Positions 47,978-58,057 of a DNA stretch of 64,000 nucleotides are shown one piece after another. Positions within the stretch are counted from its first letter, which is position 1. Every line of letters starts with the position of its first letter. The notes beneath the pieces are model-generated. The model was given only the letters and a program-made list of their open reading frames with translations, did no database searches and had not been told where the DNA came from. This DNA is from an uncultured Sphingomonadaceae bacterium (GTDB lineage: Bacteria; Pseudomonadota; Alphaproteobacteria; Sphingomonadales; Sphingomonadaceae). The stretch lies in NCBI GenBank assembly GCA_947496865.1, contig CANMEE010000002.1, positions 1,261,825 through 1,325,824 on the forward strand, given 5' to 3'. The position numbers were made by a program, and so were the translations under genes.

Positions 47978-50113
47978 TTATGCCATCCCGTGCGCCAGCG
48001 CTGCGAGCAGCAACAAGGCAACAATATTGGTGATTTTAATCATCGGGTTGACGGCTGGACCTGCAGTATCCTTGTAAGGATCACCCACAGTATCGCCCGT
48101 CACAGCAGCTTTATGGGCTTCTGAACCTTTGCCGCCATGATTGCCGTCTTCGATATATTTCTTCGCATTATCCCATGCGCCGCCGCCTGCTGTCATCGAC
48201 AGAGCAACGAACAGACCAGAGACGATCACGCCCAGCAGCAATGCGCCAAGAGCCGCAAAGCCTTCTGCTTGACCAGCAACAGCTGTGACCACGAAATAGA
48301 CCACAATTGGTGCCAATACCGGTAGCAGCGATGGCAGGATCATTTCCTTAATCGCCGCCTTGGTCACCAGATCAACCGTACGCGCATAATCAGGACGCGA
48401 TGTGCCATCCATAATGCCCTTGTCAGCAGCAAACTGCGCGCGAACGTCTTTCACAACGTCACCAGCAGCACGGCCCACAGCGGTCATGCCCATGGCTCCA
48501 AAGAGATAAGGCAAAAGCGCACCAAGCAGCAAACCGACAATCACATAAGGATTTTCAAGACTGAAGTTGACTTCAAGGTTCGGGAAGAACTCTCTGAGAT
48601 CAGCGGTATAAGCCGAGAAAAGTACTAGTGCGGCAAGACCAGCAGAACCAATGGCATAGCCCTTGGTCACCGCTTTCGTGGTGTTACCTACGGCATCGAG
48701 AGCATCGGTCTTTTCCCGAACGCTTTCGTCCAGGCCAGACATTTCGGCGATACCGCCAGCATTATCCGTAACCGGGCCATAAGCATCAAGCGCTACAACC
48801 ATACCAGCCAAAGCCAACATCGCCGTTGCCGCAAAGGCAATGCCGATCAGACCAGCAAGCTGGAAAGCCACAACAATACCGATAACGATGACCAAAGTTG
48901 GCAAAGCCGTTGCTTCCATCGAAATAGCCAGACCCTGGATCACGTTAGTACCGTGGCCAGTTTCCGAAGATTTAGCGATAGACCGCACCGGACGATATTC
49001 TGTGCCGGTATAATATTCGGTAATCCAGATGATCAGGCCAGTAACAGCCAGGCCAACCATCATCGACCAGAACAACGCCATGCCGGTAAATCCGCCGGTA
49101 CCGTCTAGGTCAGCGCCGATAACTGTATTCATGTCACCGAGCGTACGCATTGTGACATACCAGATGGCAGGGATCGACAGAACAGCGGTGGTGATGAAAC
49201 CCTTGTACAAAGCGCCCATGATGTTGTTGCTGCTGCCCAAACGGACCATGTAGGTGCCGATAATGGAAGTGATGATGCAGACACCACCAACAATAAGCGG
49301 CAATGACATAAGATCGTAGAGAACTGTGTTACCAACCAAATTGCCGACAGTAAGCGCCAGCAGAACCATGGTAGCACCGACAGTCACAACATAGGTTTCG
49401 AACAGATCGGCCGCCATACCAGCACAGTCACCAACATTGTCGCCAACATTATCAGCAATGGTCGCAGGGTTGCGTGGATCATCCTCAGGGATGCCTGCTT
49501 CAACCTTGCCCACCAGGTCAGCGCCAACGTCGGCCGCTTTGGTAAAGATCCCGCCGCCCAAACGTGCGAAGATTGAAATGAGCGAGGCACCAAAGGCAAG
49601 TGCAACAAGGGAATCGATCACTTCACGGCTTTTTGCTTCGAGGCCCATCTGCGTGGTGAGCACCCAGAAAAAGATGGAAATGGCCAGAAGAGCAAGACCA
49701 GCGACCAGCATGCCAGTAACGGCACCAGCACGGAACGCAACGGTCAGGCCAGTTTGCAGGCTTTCGCTAGCACCCTGCGCGGTGCGGACATTGGCACGAA
49801 CGGAAATATTCATCCCGACATAACCAGCAACACCAGAAAGGATTGAGCCAAGCAAAAATCCGATTGTTGAAATTGGAAATCCACCGCGTGGCATATCTAG
49901 GAAAATGAAAACCAGAACCGCGACTACAACGCCAACGATACCAATCGCGCGATATTGACGGTTCAGATAGGCTTGTGCGCCTTCCTGAATAGCCGCAGCA
50001 ATGTCTTGCATTTTTTCATTGCCTGCCGGCGCGCTAAGCACCTGACGGCTTGTAACAAACCCATATACTATGGCAATTAAACCACAGATTATTGAAATGG
50101 TGACAACAGTCAT
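47978..50113 (-). CDS. hppA: Membrane-bound proton-translocating pyrophosphatase
   Basis: About 16 TM protein; [71 protein letters not shown]. Confidence 0.97.
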   Translation of the reverse strand: MTVVTISIICGLIAIVYGFVTSRQVLSAPAGNEKMQDIAAAIQEGAQAYLNRQYRAIGIVGVVVAVLVFIFLDMPRGGFPISTIGFLLGSILSGVAGYVGMNISVRANVRTAQGASESLQTGLTVAFRAGAVTGMLVAGLALLAISIFFWVLTTQMGLEAKSREVIDSLVALAFGASLISIFARLGGGIFTKAADVGADLVGKVEAGIPEDDPRNPATIADNVGDNVGDCAGMAADLFETYVVTVGATMVLLALTVGNLVGNTVLYDLMSLPLIVGGVCIITSIIGTYMVRLGSSNNIMGALYKGFITTAVLSIPAIWYVTMRTLGDMNTVIGADLDGTGGFTGMALFWSMMVGLAVTGLIIWITEYYTGTEYRPVRSIAKSSETGHGTNVIQGLAISMEATALPTLVIVIGIVVAFQLAGLIGIAFAATAMLALAGMVVALDAYGPVTDNAGGIAEMSGLDESVREKTDALDAVGNTTKAVTKGYAIGSAGLAALVLFSAYTADLREFFPNLEVNFSLENPYVIVGLLLGALLPYLFGAMGMTAVGRAAGDVVKDVRAQFAADKGIMDGTSRPDYARTVDLVTKAAIKEMILPSLLPVLAPIVVYFVVTAVAGQAEGFAALGALLLGVIVSGLFVALSMTAGGGAWDNAKKYIEDGNHGGKGSEAHKAAVTGDTVGDPYKDTAGPAVNPMIKITNIVALLLLAALAHGMA

Positions 50114-50272
50114 TGCTGTTCTTCTCCCCCTAAATTATTATAGTGAAATGCCCCAGAATTGGGGCGATATCGCGGAAACTTATAATGCGTGATCCGCATG
50201 GCGCAACCCCTGATTTTACCGGAATAACCTAGCATTTCAGATACTCCGCAAATTGATGAAAATCAGAATGGA

Positions 50273-51208
50273 TTATGCGTGCACAAAACCAAGAGTTTCC
50301 GGCAAACCAATCCGTTCGCCTTTTTGCACCAATGAAACGCCTGATCCGGGTCGGCACTTGCCAATCAAGGTTAAATTGATTGGCAATACGGTTTCCGGGC
50401 TAGCCGTCAGCAGCAATTGATAATCATCGCCGCCCGTTGCTGCGCTCATTCTGGCGTCTTCAGCATCACCGAATACGGTCTTGAAAGCCTTTGATAGAGG
50501 AAGCTGATCAAGATCAATTTCCAAATTGACCCCACTTGCGCTTGCGATCCGTGACGCGTCGAGCAACAGGCCGTCCGATATATCCATCATCGTGCTAACC
50601 AACGATGACAAAGCGCGGCCGTCCTCCAGTTTCGGTTGCGGCCGGTTATGAGCCTTTAGCAACGTCGCTGATGTTTCAATATCGGCCGCATGGGCCTTTC
50701 CGGATGCTATCTGCAATCCGGCCCACGCGTCCCCGATGTCGCCAGTTACATAAATGCTGTGCCCCGGTGCGGCGCCGCAGCGGGCCGGGATGATATGGCC
50801 CTTCGCTTCACCAAAAGCAGTCAGTGCCAAAGTGCGTTTCCCGCCTTCTCCTACAGACACGGTATCACCGCCGAGCAAAGGCACGCAAAAATGGTTGATT
50901 GCTTCCTTTAGTCCGCGGATAAAAGCGGTATCCCAGGCATCGTCACCAGCCCTGCTATAACCCATTAATATGCCTAGCGGCTTTGCCCCTTTGGCGGCGA
51001 GATCAGACAGGTTCACCGCGACCAGCTTCCAAGCCACATCGGCCGGATCGGCATTGGTCAAGAAATGCTTGTCTTCGACCATCATGTCATGGGTCATGAC
51101 CAGCTTGTGCCGGCCAAAAGGCAGAACCGCGGCATCATCCGCCAATCCACGCGCAGCGGGATGGGTTGCCAGCGCTTTCAACTGGTCAATAAAGTCTAAT
51201 TCGGTCAA
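50273..51208 (-). CDS. thiL: Thiamine-monophosphate kinase
   Basis: DDAAVLPFGRHKLVMTHDMMVEDKHFL, WKLVAVNLSDLAAKGAKPLG, LLGGDTVS, MDISDGLLLDASRIA, GGDDYQLL. Confidence 0.95.
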   Translation of the reverse strand: MTELDFIDQLKALATHPAARGLADDAAVLPFGRHKLVMTHDMMVEDKHFLTNADPADVAWKLVAVNLSDLAAKGAKPLGILMGYSRAGDDAWDTAFIRGLKEAINHFCVPLLGGDTVSVGEGGKRTLALTAFGEAKGHIIPARCGAAPGHSIYVTGDIGDAWAGLQIASGKAHAADIETSATLLKAHNRPQPKLEDGRALSSLVSTMMDISDGLLLDASRIASASGVNLEIDLDQLPLSKAFKTVFGDAEDARMSAATGGDDYQLLLTASPETVLPINLTLIGKCRPGSGVSLVQKGERIGLPETLGFVHA

Positions 51209-51299
51209 TTAGGGCCCCCTTCACAAAGAAGATGTGCCCCACATCTGTTACTACCACTTACACTCCCCTGCCAAGCAGGCTTGTGCACGTGTCAGCCCC

Positions 51300-51749
51300 T
51301 CAGCTGCCGCGAACCTGCTTCGCTATTGCGTCCAGCAATCCGTTTATGAAACCGCTATCCTTTTTGTTGAAAAAGGCGTGAGCGACGTCAACATATTCAC
51401 TGATCACTGTCCCCGTCGGAACATCGTCCCGCGCCATTAATTCAAAGGCCCCTGCCCGCAAAATTTGCAACATTGTTTTGTCGAGCCGCCCCATAGACCA
51501 GCCAGATGCCAGTTTTTCGGCAATTAATGCGTCAATTTCGTCGCGTTTTTCGGACGCTCCGACGACGAGTTCATCAAAAAAATCCACCTCTACCGGCCGA
51601 TATTGTTCGTCCTCAATTTCCGCGCCAAGCCGGTGATCATGAAATTCCTTGAGCAACCGCGGAACCGGCGTCTTTTCCATGTCATGCTGGAACAGCGCCT
51701 GAACCGCAGCAAGGCGAGCAGTGGAACGGGTGTTTGATTTTGCGGTCAT
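51300..51749 (-). CDS. nusB: Transcription antitermination factor NusB
   Basis: ARLAAVQALFQHDME...LDKTMLQILRAGAFELMARDDVPTGTVISEYVDVAHAFFNKKDSGFINGLLDAIAK. Confidence 0.95.
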   Translation of the reverse strand: MTAKSNTRSTARLAAVQALFQHDMEKTPVPRLLKEFHDHRLGAEIEDEQYRPVEVDFFDELVVGASEKRDEIDALIAEKLASGWSMGRLDKTMLQILRAGAFELMARDDVPTGTVISEYVDVAHAFFNKKDSGFINGLLDAIAKQVRGS

Positions 51750-52273
51750 GCCGGCAACGTCATTCGTGGCATACCCACGAAGTCCATTTTGCCAATCTTG
51801 AAGCCACGTTCCCGAAGAAGATCATAGGCTGTGGTAGCGTGGAAATAGAAATTGGGCTGCGCGAAACTGAAAAGGAAATGTTCGGCCGTAAATGGCATCA
51901 CGGTCTCTTTGAACCGAAACTCCATTGGCTGCCCGACAAAACCCGCCATCTCTGCTTCGTCGACCTTTTCAAGCCCGGCTTTCGCTTCATCGAGCTTTTC
52001 ATAAAGCCCGTCCCAGCTGTCTGGCGGTGCCACCAGACTAGGCGTAAACACGCCTTCACGGACAGCCTCAATCGCGCCTAGCGAATGTTCACGGCAACAT
52101 TTCACCTGGTAGGAAAAGGGCTGCATGTCTTCAATCAACCGAGCACCGATAATATCTTCGGCAGCAGTACCGCTCTCTTCACAATGGGCTTTTGCCTTAT
52201 CGACCAGCCCACGAACGGCTGCAATAATCTGAAGTTGTGACGGAATAACGGCGTCATATAATGAAATGGTCAT
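51746..52273 (-). CDS. DUF1993 family protein
   Basis: SLYDAVIPSQLQIIAAVRGLVDKAKAH...ARLIEDMQPFSYQVKCC...PNFYFHATTAYDLLRERGFKIGKMDF. Confidence 0.88.
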   Translation of the reverse strand: MTISLYDAVIPSQLQIIAAVRGLVDKAKAHCEESGTAAEDIIGARLIEDMQPFSYQVKCCREHSLGAIEAVREGVFTPSLVAPPDSWDGLYEKLDEAKAGLEKVDEAEMAGFVGQPMEFRFKETVMPFTAEHFLFSFAQPNFYFHATTAYDLLRERGFKIGKMDFVGMPRMTLPA

Positions 52274-52293
52274 AGGCTCAGTCTTTCTGTTGA

Positions 52294-53592
52294 TTATCGA
52301 CGCGTGTCCAGCCGCTTTTGCACACTGGCGGCATGAGCAGGCAAACCTTCGGCTTCGGCGAGGGCAACCGCCGCAGGGCCAATTTTTTCAAGCGCCGCGG
52401 CGTCGCATTCCAAAAAGCTCGTGCGTTTCATAAAATCCGTTACCGACAAACCGGAGGAGAAACGCGCGCGCCGTCCAGTGGGCAGCACATGATTGGGACC
52501 GGCCACATAATCGCCAACCGCTTCCGGAGTATGACGGCCCAGGAACACGGAACCCGCATGGCGGACCTTGTTGAAGAGCGCCTGCGGATCATCGCAAGCC
52601 AATTCCAGATGCTCGGCGGCCAATCGATCAACCAGCGGCATAGCCTTTTCCAGACGATCAACCAAAATGATCGCGCCATTGTCGTTCCAGCTTTGTGTCG
52701 CTGTTTTGCTTGTTGCCAATTCACCAAGCTGCTTTTCAATCTGCGTCGCGACCGTGTCTGCAAAAGCGGCATCATCCGTGAATAAAATTGATTGACTGGT
52801 TGGATCATGCTCCGCCTGAGACAGCAAATCTGCCGCTATCCAGTCCGGGTTATTCTTGCCATCGGCAACAACCACGATTTCCGACGGCCCAGCGACCATA
52901 TCAATGCCGACTACCCCGTAAACCTGTCGCTTGGCTTCCGCGACCCAGGCATTGCCGGGACCCGTGATGACATCGACCGGTTTGATTTTCTCCGTACCAA
53001 AAGCCAAGGCAGCAACAGCCTGCGCGCCGCCAATGCGCCAAATTTCATCGACACCAGCAATTTGAGCCGCGGCAAGAACCAAAGGATTTACTTCACCACC
53101 GGGCGTCGGTGTCACCATGATGATCCGATCGGCACCAGCAACCTTCGCTGGTATCGCGTTCATCAATACCGATGACGGGTAAGCGGCACGGCCACCGGGA
53201 ATATAGATTCCCGCCCGCTCCACCGCATTCCAGCGCGCACCGATGCGGACGCCGGCATCGTCGTAATAGTCGCGATTGTCGGGTTTTTGACCCTCATGAT
53301 AATCACGAATACGTATCGCAGCCAATTCCAGAGCGATCCGCAAGTTAGGATCAAGCCCATCCAGCGCCGCTTCACATTCCAGTTGCGACACCTGCCAACC
53401 GGTAAAATCGAGATCATGACCGTCAAATTTCTGGGTTAGACGCGAGACTGCTTCGTCACCATTGGACCGTACGTCTTTGATGATGGCGACGACGTCGGCT
53501 GATACATCGGCATCCGCCTCGCGCCGGGCGTTGACCAACAGGTCGAAGGACGTATCGAAATTTGTGTCAGAAGTTGAAAGGCGAAGGACCAT
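52294..53592 (-). CDS. hisD: Histidinol dehydrogenase
   Basis: ERAGIYIPGGRAAYPSSVLMNAIPAKVAG, GPGNAWVAEAKRQVYG, DMVAGPSEIVVVAD, SAEHLEL-type AAEHLEL, YVAGPNHVLPTGRRARFSSGLSV. Confidence 0.97.
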   Translation of the reverse strand: MVLRLSTSDTNFDTSFDLLVNARREADADVSADVVAIIKDVRSNGDEAVSRLTQKFDGHDLDFTGWQVSQLECEAALDGLDPNLRIALELAAIRIRDYHEGQKPDNRDYYDDAGVRIGARWNAVERAGIYIPGGRAAYPSSVLMNAIPAKVAGADRIIMVTPTPGGEVNPLVLAAAQIAGVDEIWRIGGAQAVAALAFGTEKIKPVDVITGPGNAWVAEAKRQVYGVVGIDMVAGPSEIVVVADGKNNPDWIAADLLSQAEHDPTSQSILFTDDAAFADTVATQIEKQLGELATSKTATQSWNDNGAIILVDRLEKAMPLVDRLAAEHLELACDDPQALFNKVRHAGSVFLGRHTPEAVGDYVAGPNHVLPTGRRARFSSGLSVTDFMKRTSFLECDAAALEKIGPAAVALAEAEGLPAHAASVQKRLDTRR

Positions 53593-53599
53593 CTAAAAG

Positions 53600-53716
53600 C
53601 CCCTCCTCTTCAGAGGAGGGGTTGGGGTGGAGGACTCAAAAATGCGCCAATCGCTGACGCGAGCGATGCAAGTGCATCGCCACCACCCTTTGATCCCCTC
53701 CTCTGAAGAGGAGGGG
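53600..53716. repeat. Intergenic element with mirrored 22-bp palindromic ends
   Basis: CCCCTCCTCTTCAGAGGAGGGG (53600-53621) and its reverse complement CCCCTCCTCTGAAGAGGAGGGG (53695-53716). Confidence 0.75.
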
Positions 53717-53735
53717 AAATTATTCCCGCGAATCA

Positions 53736-54386
53736 TCAGACCTGCCCCACTAGCTCACGGAATTTCTGCACCAGTCCGGTCAACTCTTCGCTGCGCATCT
53801 TGAACGCGGCCCGGTTGACCACCAATCGCGCGGAAATGTCGATAATCCGGTCAGTCTCGACCAGATTATTGGCTTTCAACGTGCTGCCAGATTCCACCAG
53901 ATCGACAATATGCCGTGATAAACCGAGCGAAGGCGCGAGTTCCATGGCCCCATTCAATTTCACACATTCCGCTTGAATGCCCTGCGCTTCAAAATGGCGG
54001 CTTGTCAGATTGGGATATTTGGTCGCGACTCGAATATGGGAGATATTGCCGATCTGCTCCGCATCATCCTTGGGCTGGGCCACGGACAGACGGCATCGGC
54101 CAATGCCCAGATCAACCGGCGCATAAAGTTCGCTATAGCCAAATTCCTCGACCACATCCGACCCGACAATGCCAATCTGTGCGGCACCATGGGCGACAAA
54201 TGTCGCCACATCAAAGGCACGCACCCGGATGATCGACACATGCGCCTGATTGGTCCCGAACATCAGGCTGCGATTGGCCTTGTCGAAAAATTCTGGTAAC
54301 GGCTCAATCCCGACCTTAGCCAGCATCGGCAAGGCCTCGTCGAGAATCCGTCCCTTGGGGATGGCAAAGATCAGGGGTGTGGTCAT
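53736..54386 (-). CDS. hisG: ATP phosphoribosyltransferase (short form)
   Basis: [72 protein letters not shown]. Confidence 0.95.
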   Translation of the reverse strand: MTTPLIFAIPKGRILDEALPMLAKVGIEPLPEFFDKANRSLMFGTNQAHVSIIRVRAFDVATFVAHGAAQIGIVGSDVVEEFGYSELYAPVDLGIGRCRLSVAQPKDDAEQIGNISHIRVATKYPNLTSRHFEAQGIQAECVKLNGAMELAPSLGLSRHIVDLVESGSTLKANNLVETDRIIDISARLVVNRAAFKMRSEELTGLVQKFRELVGQV

Positions 54387-54426
54387 AGATGCGGGGGCTT
54401 TACGGCCTCATACCAGAAAGGGCAAT

Positions 54427-55479
54427 ATGTCTAACCAGCAAAAGGTGCGCGACGCCTTCACCAATCAGATTGAATATTGCCGCTCCAACGGTGCGCCAAT
54501 TACCGGCCGGATAGTCGAGGCCATCATCGGAGCGCTGGACGAAAGCAGCGAACTGGGCCGCCGGGTGCTGGGATGGGAGGGCAATCCGCTCGCCGATGCG
54601 CTGCCCCTGAGAGTTGCGGGCGGCTTTCACGCGCTCCATCTCGCTGGCAATCATGCCCGGCTTTCCGCTATCTATAATGGCGACGACCAAGCCGCAGCCG
54701 ATGCCGAGCAGATCATTGCTCAGACCATTGCCAGAGATGAAGCCGCTTTGTTGCCTTGGCTGAACTCCCCACCCCAGACGAATGAGGCCGGACGCTCCTC
54801 TTCTTATATCGCGGGATTGCTTTGGCTCACCATGCAAGGTCTTCCGCCGCGCTATGAGTTGCTGGAAATCGGTTCCAGTGCTGGCTTGAACCTGATGGTC
54901 GACCGCTATCATTATGACCTCGCTGGCGTTTCCGTAGGGCCGGATAGTGCGCCCCTGAATTTCAAACCTGAATGGGAAGGGCCACCACCGCCGGACGTCC
55001 CCTTCGCCGTTGACTCCCTGCGCGGCTGCGACATTGCTCCGGTTGATCTGGCCGACCCGGCCCAGGCCCGCCGCTTGACCGCCTTTATCTGGCCCGAACA
55101 TACAGTCCGCTTCGAGCGGATGAAGACCGCCATCGCTCTGGTTAATCAGCAGCCACCCCAAATTGAAGGCGCCAGTGCCGATGACTGGATGATCGCGCAA
55201 CTCGCCAAGCCCCAGAAAGAGGGCGTAACGCGGATATTGGTCCATTCCATCGTCTGGCAATATATCCCCAAAGCCGGACAGGACCGAATCAGCCAAGCGA
55301 TGGAGGCGGCAGGCGTCCGCGCCACCGACGAGCGACCGCTGGCGTGGCTGTCGCTAGAGGCCAATCGCGAAACCTATCGTCATGAGTTGATTGTCCGGCA
55401 CTGGCCCGATGGTGGTGAACCAGTCAAGCTTGGCGAAGCCCATGCCCATGGGGCTTGGCTTAAATGGTTGGGCGTCTAA
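54427..55479 (+). CDS. DUF2332 family protein
   Basis: FTNQIEYCRSNGAPITGRIVEAIIGAL...EIGSSAGLNLMVDRYHYD...ILVHSIVWQYIP; internal ATG at 54427 preferred over 54250. Confidence 0.88.
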   Translation: MSNQQKVRDAFTNQIEYCRSNGAPITGRIVEAIIGALDESSELGRRVLGWEGNPLADALPLRVAGGFHALHLAGNHARLSAIYNGDDQAAADAEQIIAQTIARDEAALLPWLNSPPQTNEAGRSSSYIAGLLWLTMQGLPPRYELLEIGSSAGLNLMVDRYHYDLAGVSVGPDSAPLNFKPEWEGPPPPDVPFAVDSLRGCDIAPVDLADPAQARRLTAFIWPEHTVRFERMKTAIALVNQQPPQIEGASADDWMIAQLAKPQKEGVTRILVHSIVWQYIPKAGQDRISQAMEAAGVRATDERPLAWLSLEANRETYRHELIVRHWPDGGEPVKLGEAHAHGAWLKWLGV

Positions 55480-55482
55480 ACT

Positions 55483-55863
55483 CTAAATCCGATCCAGTTC
55501 GGTCACCGTTTTTTCGGTCACGACGTTGCCGGTATTCAATATCGTCTTCGGTTCCAGCAACAGCACATGGCATTCGCCATCAAGTCCTTCCGGGCAATGC
55601 TCGACGCCGCGCGGGATGATGATAAATTCACCGGGTTCGACATCCACGTCCCCGGTGCGCAGGCCCATCCGCATGGTTCCGGCAATGACCAGAAACAGCT
55701 CATCCTCTTCCTCATGATGATGCCAGTCGAACTTGCCCGCAAATTTCGCGAGTTTCACTTGCGCATCGTTGATATCACCGGCGATTTTGGGCGACCAATG
55801 GTCGGAGAAGGTTGCAAAGGCGTCTTTGAGATTGACCTTGCGTGGTGACGCCGGCTTACTCAC
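55483..55863 (-). CDS. Cupin domain-containing protein
   Basis: KFDWHHHEEEDELFLVIAGTMRMGLRTGDVDVEPGEFIIIPRGVEHCPEG. Confidence 0.92.
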   Translation of the reverse strand: MSKPASPRKVNLKDAFATFSDHWSPKIAGDINDAQVKLAKFAGKFDWHHHEEEDELFLVIAGTMRMGLRTGDVDVEPGEFIIIPRGVEHCPEGLDGECHVLLLEPKTILNTGNVVTEKTVTELDRI

Positions 55864-56147
55864 GCCCCCGGTGCCCGCGCCTTGATCGCCATCGCGTGCA
55901 CTTTGTCCCGCATCAAGTCGCCCAGTGCCGTGTTCACCATCCGCTGACGGTTGAGCCGCGACTGACCTTCAAACGCAGCACAAGTAATTTCAACAGTGAA
56001 ATGCGACTCGCCACTGCCATCGTCGCCCGCGTGACCGTGGTGGCTCGCGCTGTCATTGATGACGTTTAACGCCGTGGGCGATAGCGCCTCCAAAAGCCGT
56101 TTTTCAATTTCTGCGGCAACGGGGCCTTTTGATTCTGTTTCCATCAT
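55860..56147 (-). CDS. BolA family protein
   Basis: IEKRLLEALSPTALNVINDSASHHGHAGDDGSGESHFTVEITCAAFEGQSRLNRQRMVNTALGDLM. Confidence 0.93.
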   Translation of the reverse strand: MMETESKGPVAAEIEKRLLEALSPTALNVINDSASHHGHAGDDGSGESHFTVEITCAAFEGQSRLNRQRMVNTALGDLMRDKVHAMAIKARAPGA

Positions 56148-56211
56148 GCCTATATAGGAGCATCATCCCCGTTTGCGAACCTCCTTCTCACGCCATCAAC
56201 CGGACAATCAC

Positions 56212-56814
56212 TTGCCTTCCTCCGATCCACAAAAGAAAAAACCCAATCGTTTTCATGGCCGTGTGGAAACAGACGGTCAGACTTGTGCGATTGACGGGTG
56301 CGAGGAAGATGGCGAATTTCGGGCACCTCCTATTTACGGCGCTCGCCATGGCTATGACGGCCCCGGAGAATATCGCTGGCTGTGCCTCGACCATGTTCGC
56401 GAATTTAATCAAGGCTATGATTATTTCGATGGCATGGATCAGGAACAGATTTTCGAAGCCCAACATCCGGTACGCGGATGGGATAGCAATCGGCGAATCT
56501 ATGAGACGGGACCTAATGCCACACCGGCGTGGTCTGATTTTACCGACCCGTTGGACGCGATTGGCGCAAGATTTACGGCGAGCGTTTCACGCCCGCAAAC
56601 GCCGGGTCGCGCGCTTGGCGCGGGCGACCGAAAAGCGCTAAAGACGCTAGGGCTTGGCGAAGATGCGGAGCGAGGCGAAATTCGCAGGCGCTATTCTGAA
56701 CTGGTGCGCAAATATCATCCCGACCGCAATGGCGGTAACAGAAGTCATGAGAAACAGTTGGCAAATGTTATCGCGGCCTATACGCAGCTTAAGGAATCAC
56801 CAGATTTTAGATGA
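56212..56814 (+). CDS. J-domain (DnaJ-like) protein
   Basis: C-terminal J domain KTLGLGEDAERGEIRRRYSELVRKYHPDRNGGNRSHEKQLANVIAAYTQL; probable TTG start at 56212 (track ORF begins at 56173). Confidence 0.88.
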   Translation: MPSSDPQKKKPNRFHGRVETDGQTCAIDGCEEDGEFRAPPIYGARHGYDGPGEYRWLCLDHVREFNQGYDYFDGMDQEQIFEAQHPVRGWDSNRRIYETGPNATPAWSDFTDPLDAIGARFTASVSRPQTPGRALGAGDRKALKTLGLGEDAERGEIRRRYSELVRKYHPDRNGGNRSHEKQLANVIAAYTQLKESPDFR

Positions 56815-56826
56815 TCGTCAAAATTA

Positions 56827-56915
56827 CCGTTAGTCCTGAGCCTGTCGAAGGACGCTTCACGCCCGTCGCTGTATGAAAAACGATAGGCGCACTTCGACAG
56901 GCTCAGTGCTAACGG
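56827..56915. repeat. REP-like inverted pair
   Basis: CCGTTAGTCCTGAGCCTGTCGAAGGACGC ... GCGCACTTCGACAGGCTCAGTGCTAACGG. Confidence 0.75.
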
Positions 56916-56939
56916 GTCAAAATCGAGTTAAGGACAAAC

Positions 56940-57929
56940 ATGACTGACATACCAAATACCCACCCTAGCGGCAGCGGCGAAACTGTTTTGGACGCACCGG
57001 ATCAAACCGTTGATGCGCGGGAAATGTTTGGCATTGATCTGGACATGCAAATTCCAGCGTTCAGTGAAAAGGACGAGCGGGTCCCCGATCTCGATCCGGC
57101 CTATGTATTTGATCAGGATACGACCGCCGCAATCCTCGCCGGTTTTGCGTTTAACCGCCGGGTGATGGTGCAGGGTTTTCACGGCACGGGTAAATCAACG
57201 CATATCGAACAGGTTGCCGCTCGGCTCAACTGGCCTTGTATCCGGATCAATCTCGATGCGCATATCAGTCGGATCGATCTGGTTGGCCGCGATGCGATTG
57301 TCCTGAAAGACGGACAGCAAATCACTGAATTCCGCGAAGGCCTTTTGCCTTGGGCGTTGCAGACACCGACAGCCTTAGTGTTCGACGAATATGACGCCGG
57401 ACGGCCTGACGTGATGTTCGTGATTCAGCGGGTGCTGGAGGCAGAAGGCAAATTGACTCTGCTCGACCAGAATCGCGTTATTCGTCCCAATCCGAATTTC
57501 CGTCTTTTCGCGACCGCCAATACGGTTGGCCTTGGCGACACCAGCGGGCTGTATCATGGGACACAACAGATCAACCAGGGTCAGATGGATCGCTGGAACA
57601 TCGTCGTTACGCTCAACTATCTACCTGCCGCGACAGAAGCGAAGGTCATCCTGTCGAAAGTACCGGACACCGACGACAAAACGGTCGAAAACATGATCAA
57701 GGTCGCTGACCTGTCGCGTCAAGGCTTCGTCAATGGGGATATTTCCACCGTTATGAGCCCGCGAACCGTGATCAGCTGGGCCCAGAATGCCGCGATATTC
57801 AACAATGTCGGCTTCGCTTTCCGTCTCAGCTTCCTCAACAAATGTGATGAAGCCGAACGGATGTTGGTCGCGGAATATTATCAGCGTGTCTTTGGTGAGG
57901 ATCTGCCGGAAAGCGTGATCGGGGCCTAG
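56940..57929 (+). CDS. cobS: CobS-like AAA+ ATPase (cobaltochelatase subunit family)
   Basis: [65 protein letters not shown]. Confidence 0.93.
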   Translation: MTDIPNTHPSGSGETVLDAPDQTVDAREMFGIDLDMQIPAFSEKDERVPDLDPAYVFDQDTTAAILAGFAFNRRVMVQGFHGTGKSTHIEQVAARLNWPCIRINLDAHISRIDLVGRDAIVLKDGQQITEFREGLLPWALQTPTALVFDEYDAGRPDVMFVIQRVLEAEGKLTLLDQNRVIRPNPNFRLFATANTVGLGDTSGLYHGTQQINQGQMDRWNIVVTLNYLPAATEAKVILSKVPDTDDKTVENMIKVADLSRQGFVNGDISTVMSPRTVISWAQNAAIFNNVGFAFRLSFLNKCDEAERMLVAEYYQRVFGEDLPESVIGA

Positions 57930-58031
57930 TCCAGCTTAACCGCGGGTTCACTCGCTTTTGTTCAGACAGGCTTCGCCGGATATCGAGGAAGCTTGTTCAA
58001 TGACTAATCAAAATTGCCACTCGCATTTCGT

Positions 58032-58049
58032 GTATTACTAGTATAATAC
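58032..58049. promoter_or_regulatory. Inverted repeat with a TATAAT-like element just upstream of the PBP gene
   Basis: GTATTA-CTAGTA-TAATAC; TATAAT at 58042-58047, 10 bp before the annotated ATG. Confidence 0.35.
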
Positions 58050-58057
58050 AGTAGCTG

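Noticed and set aside
54400-55296. 298-aa - strand ORF
   Set aside because: Antisense shadow of the well-supported DUF2332 gene.
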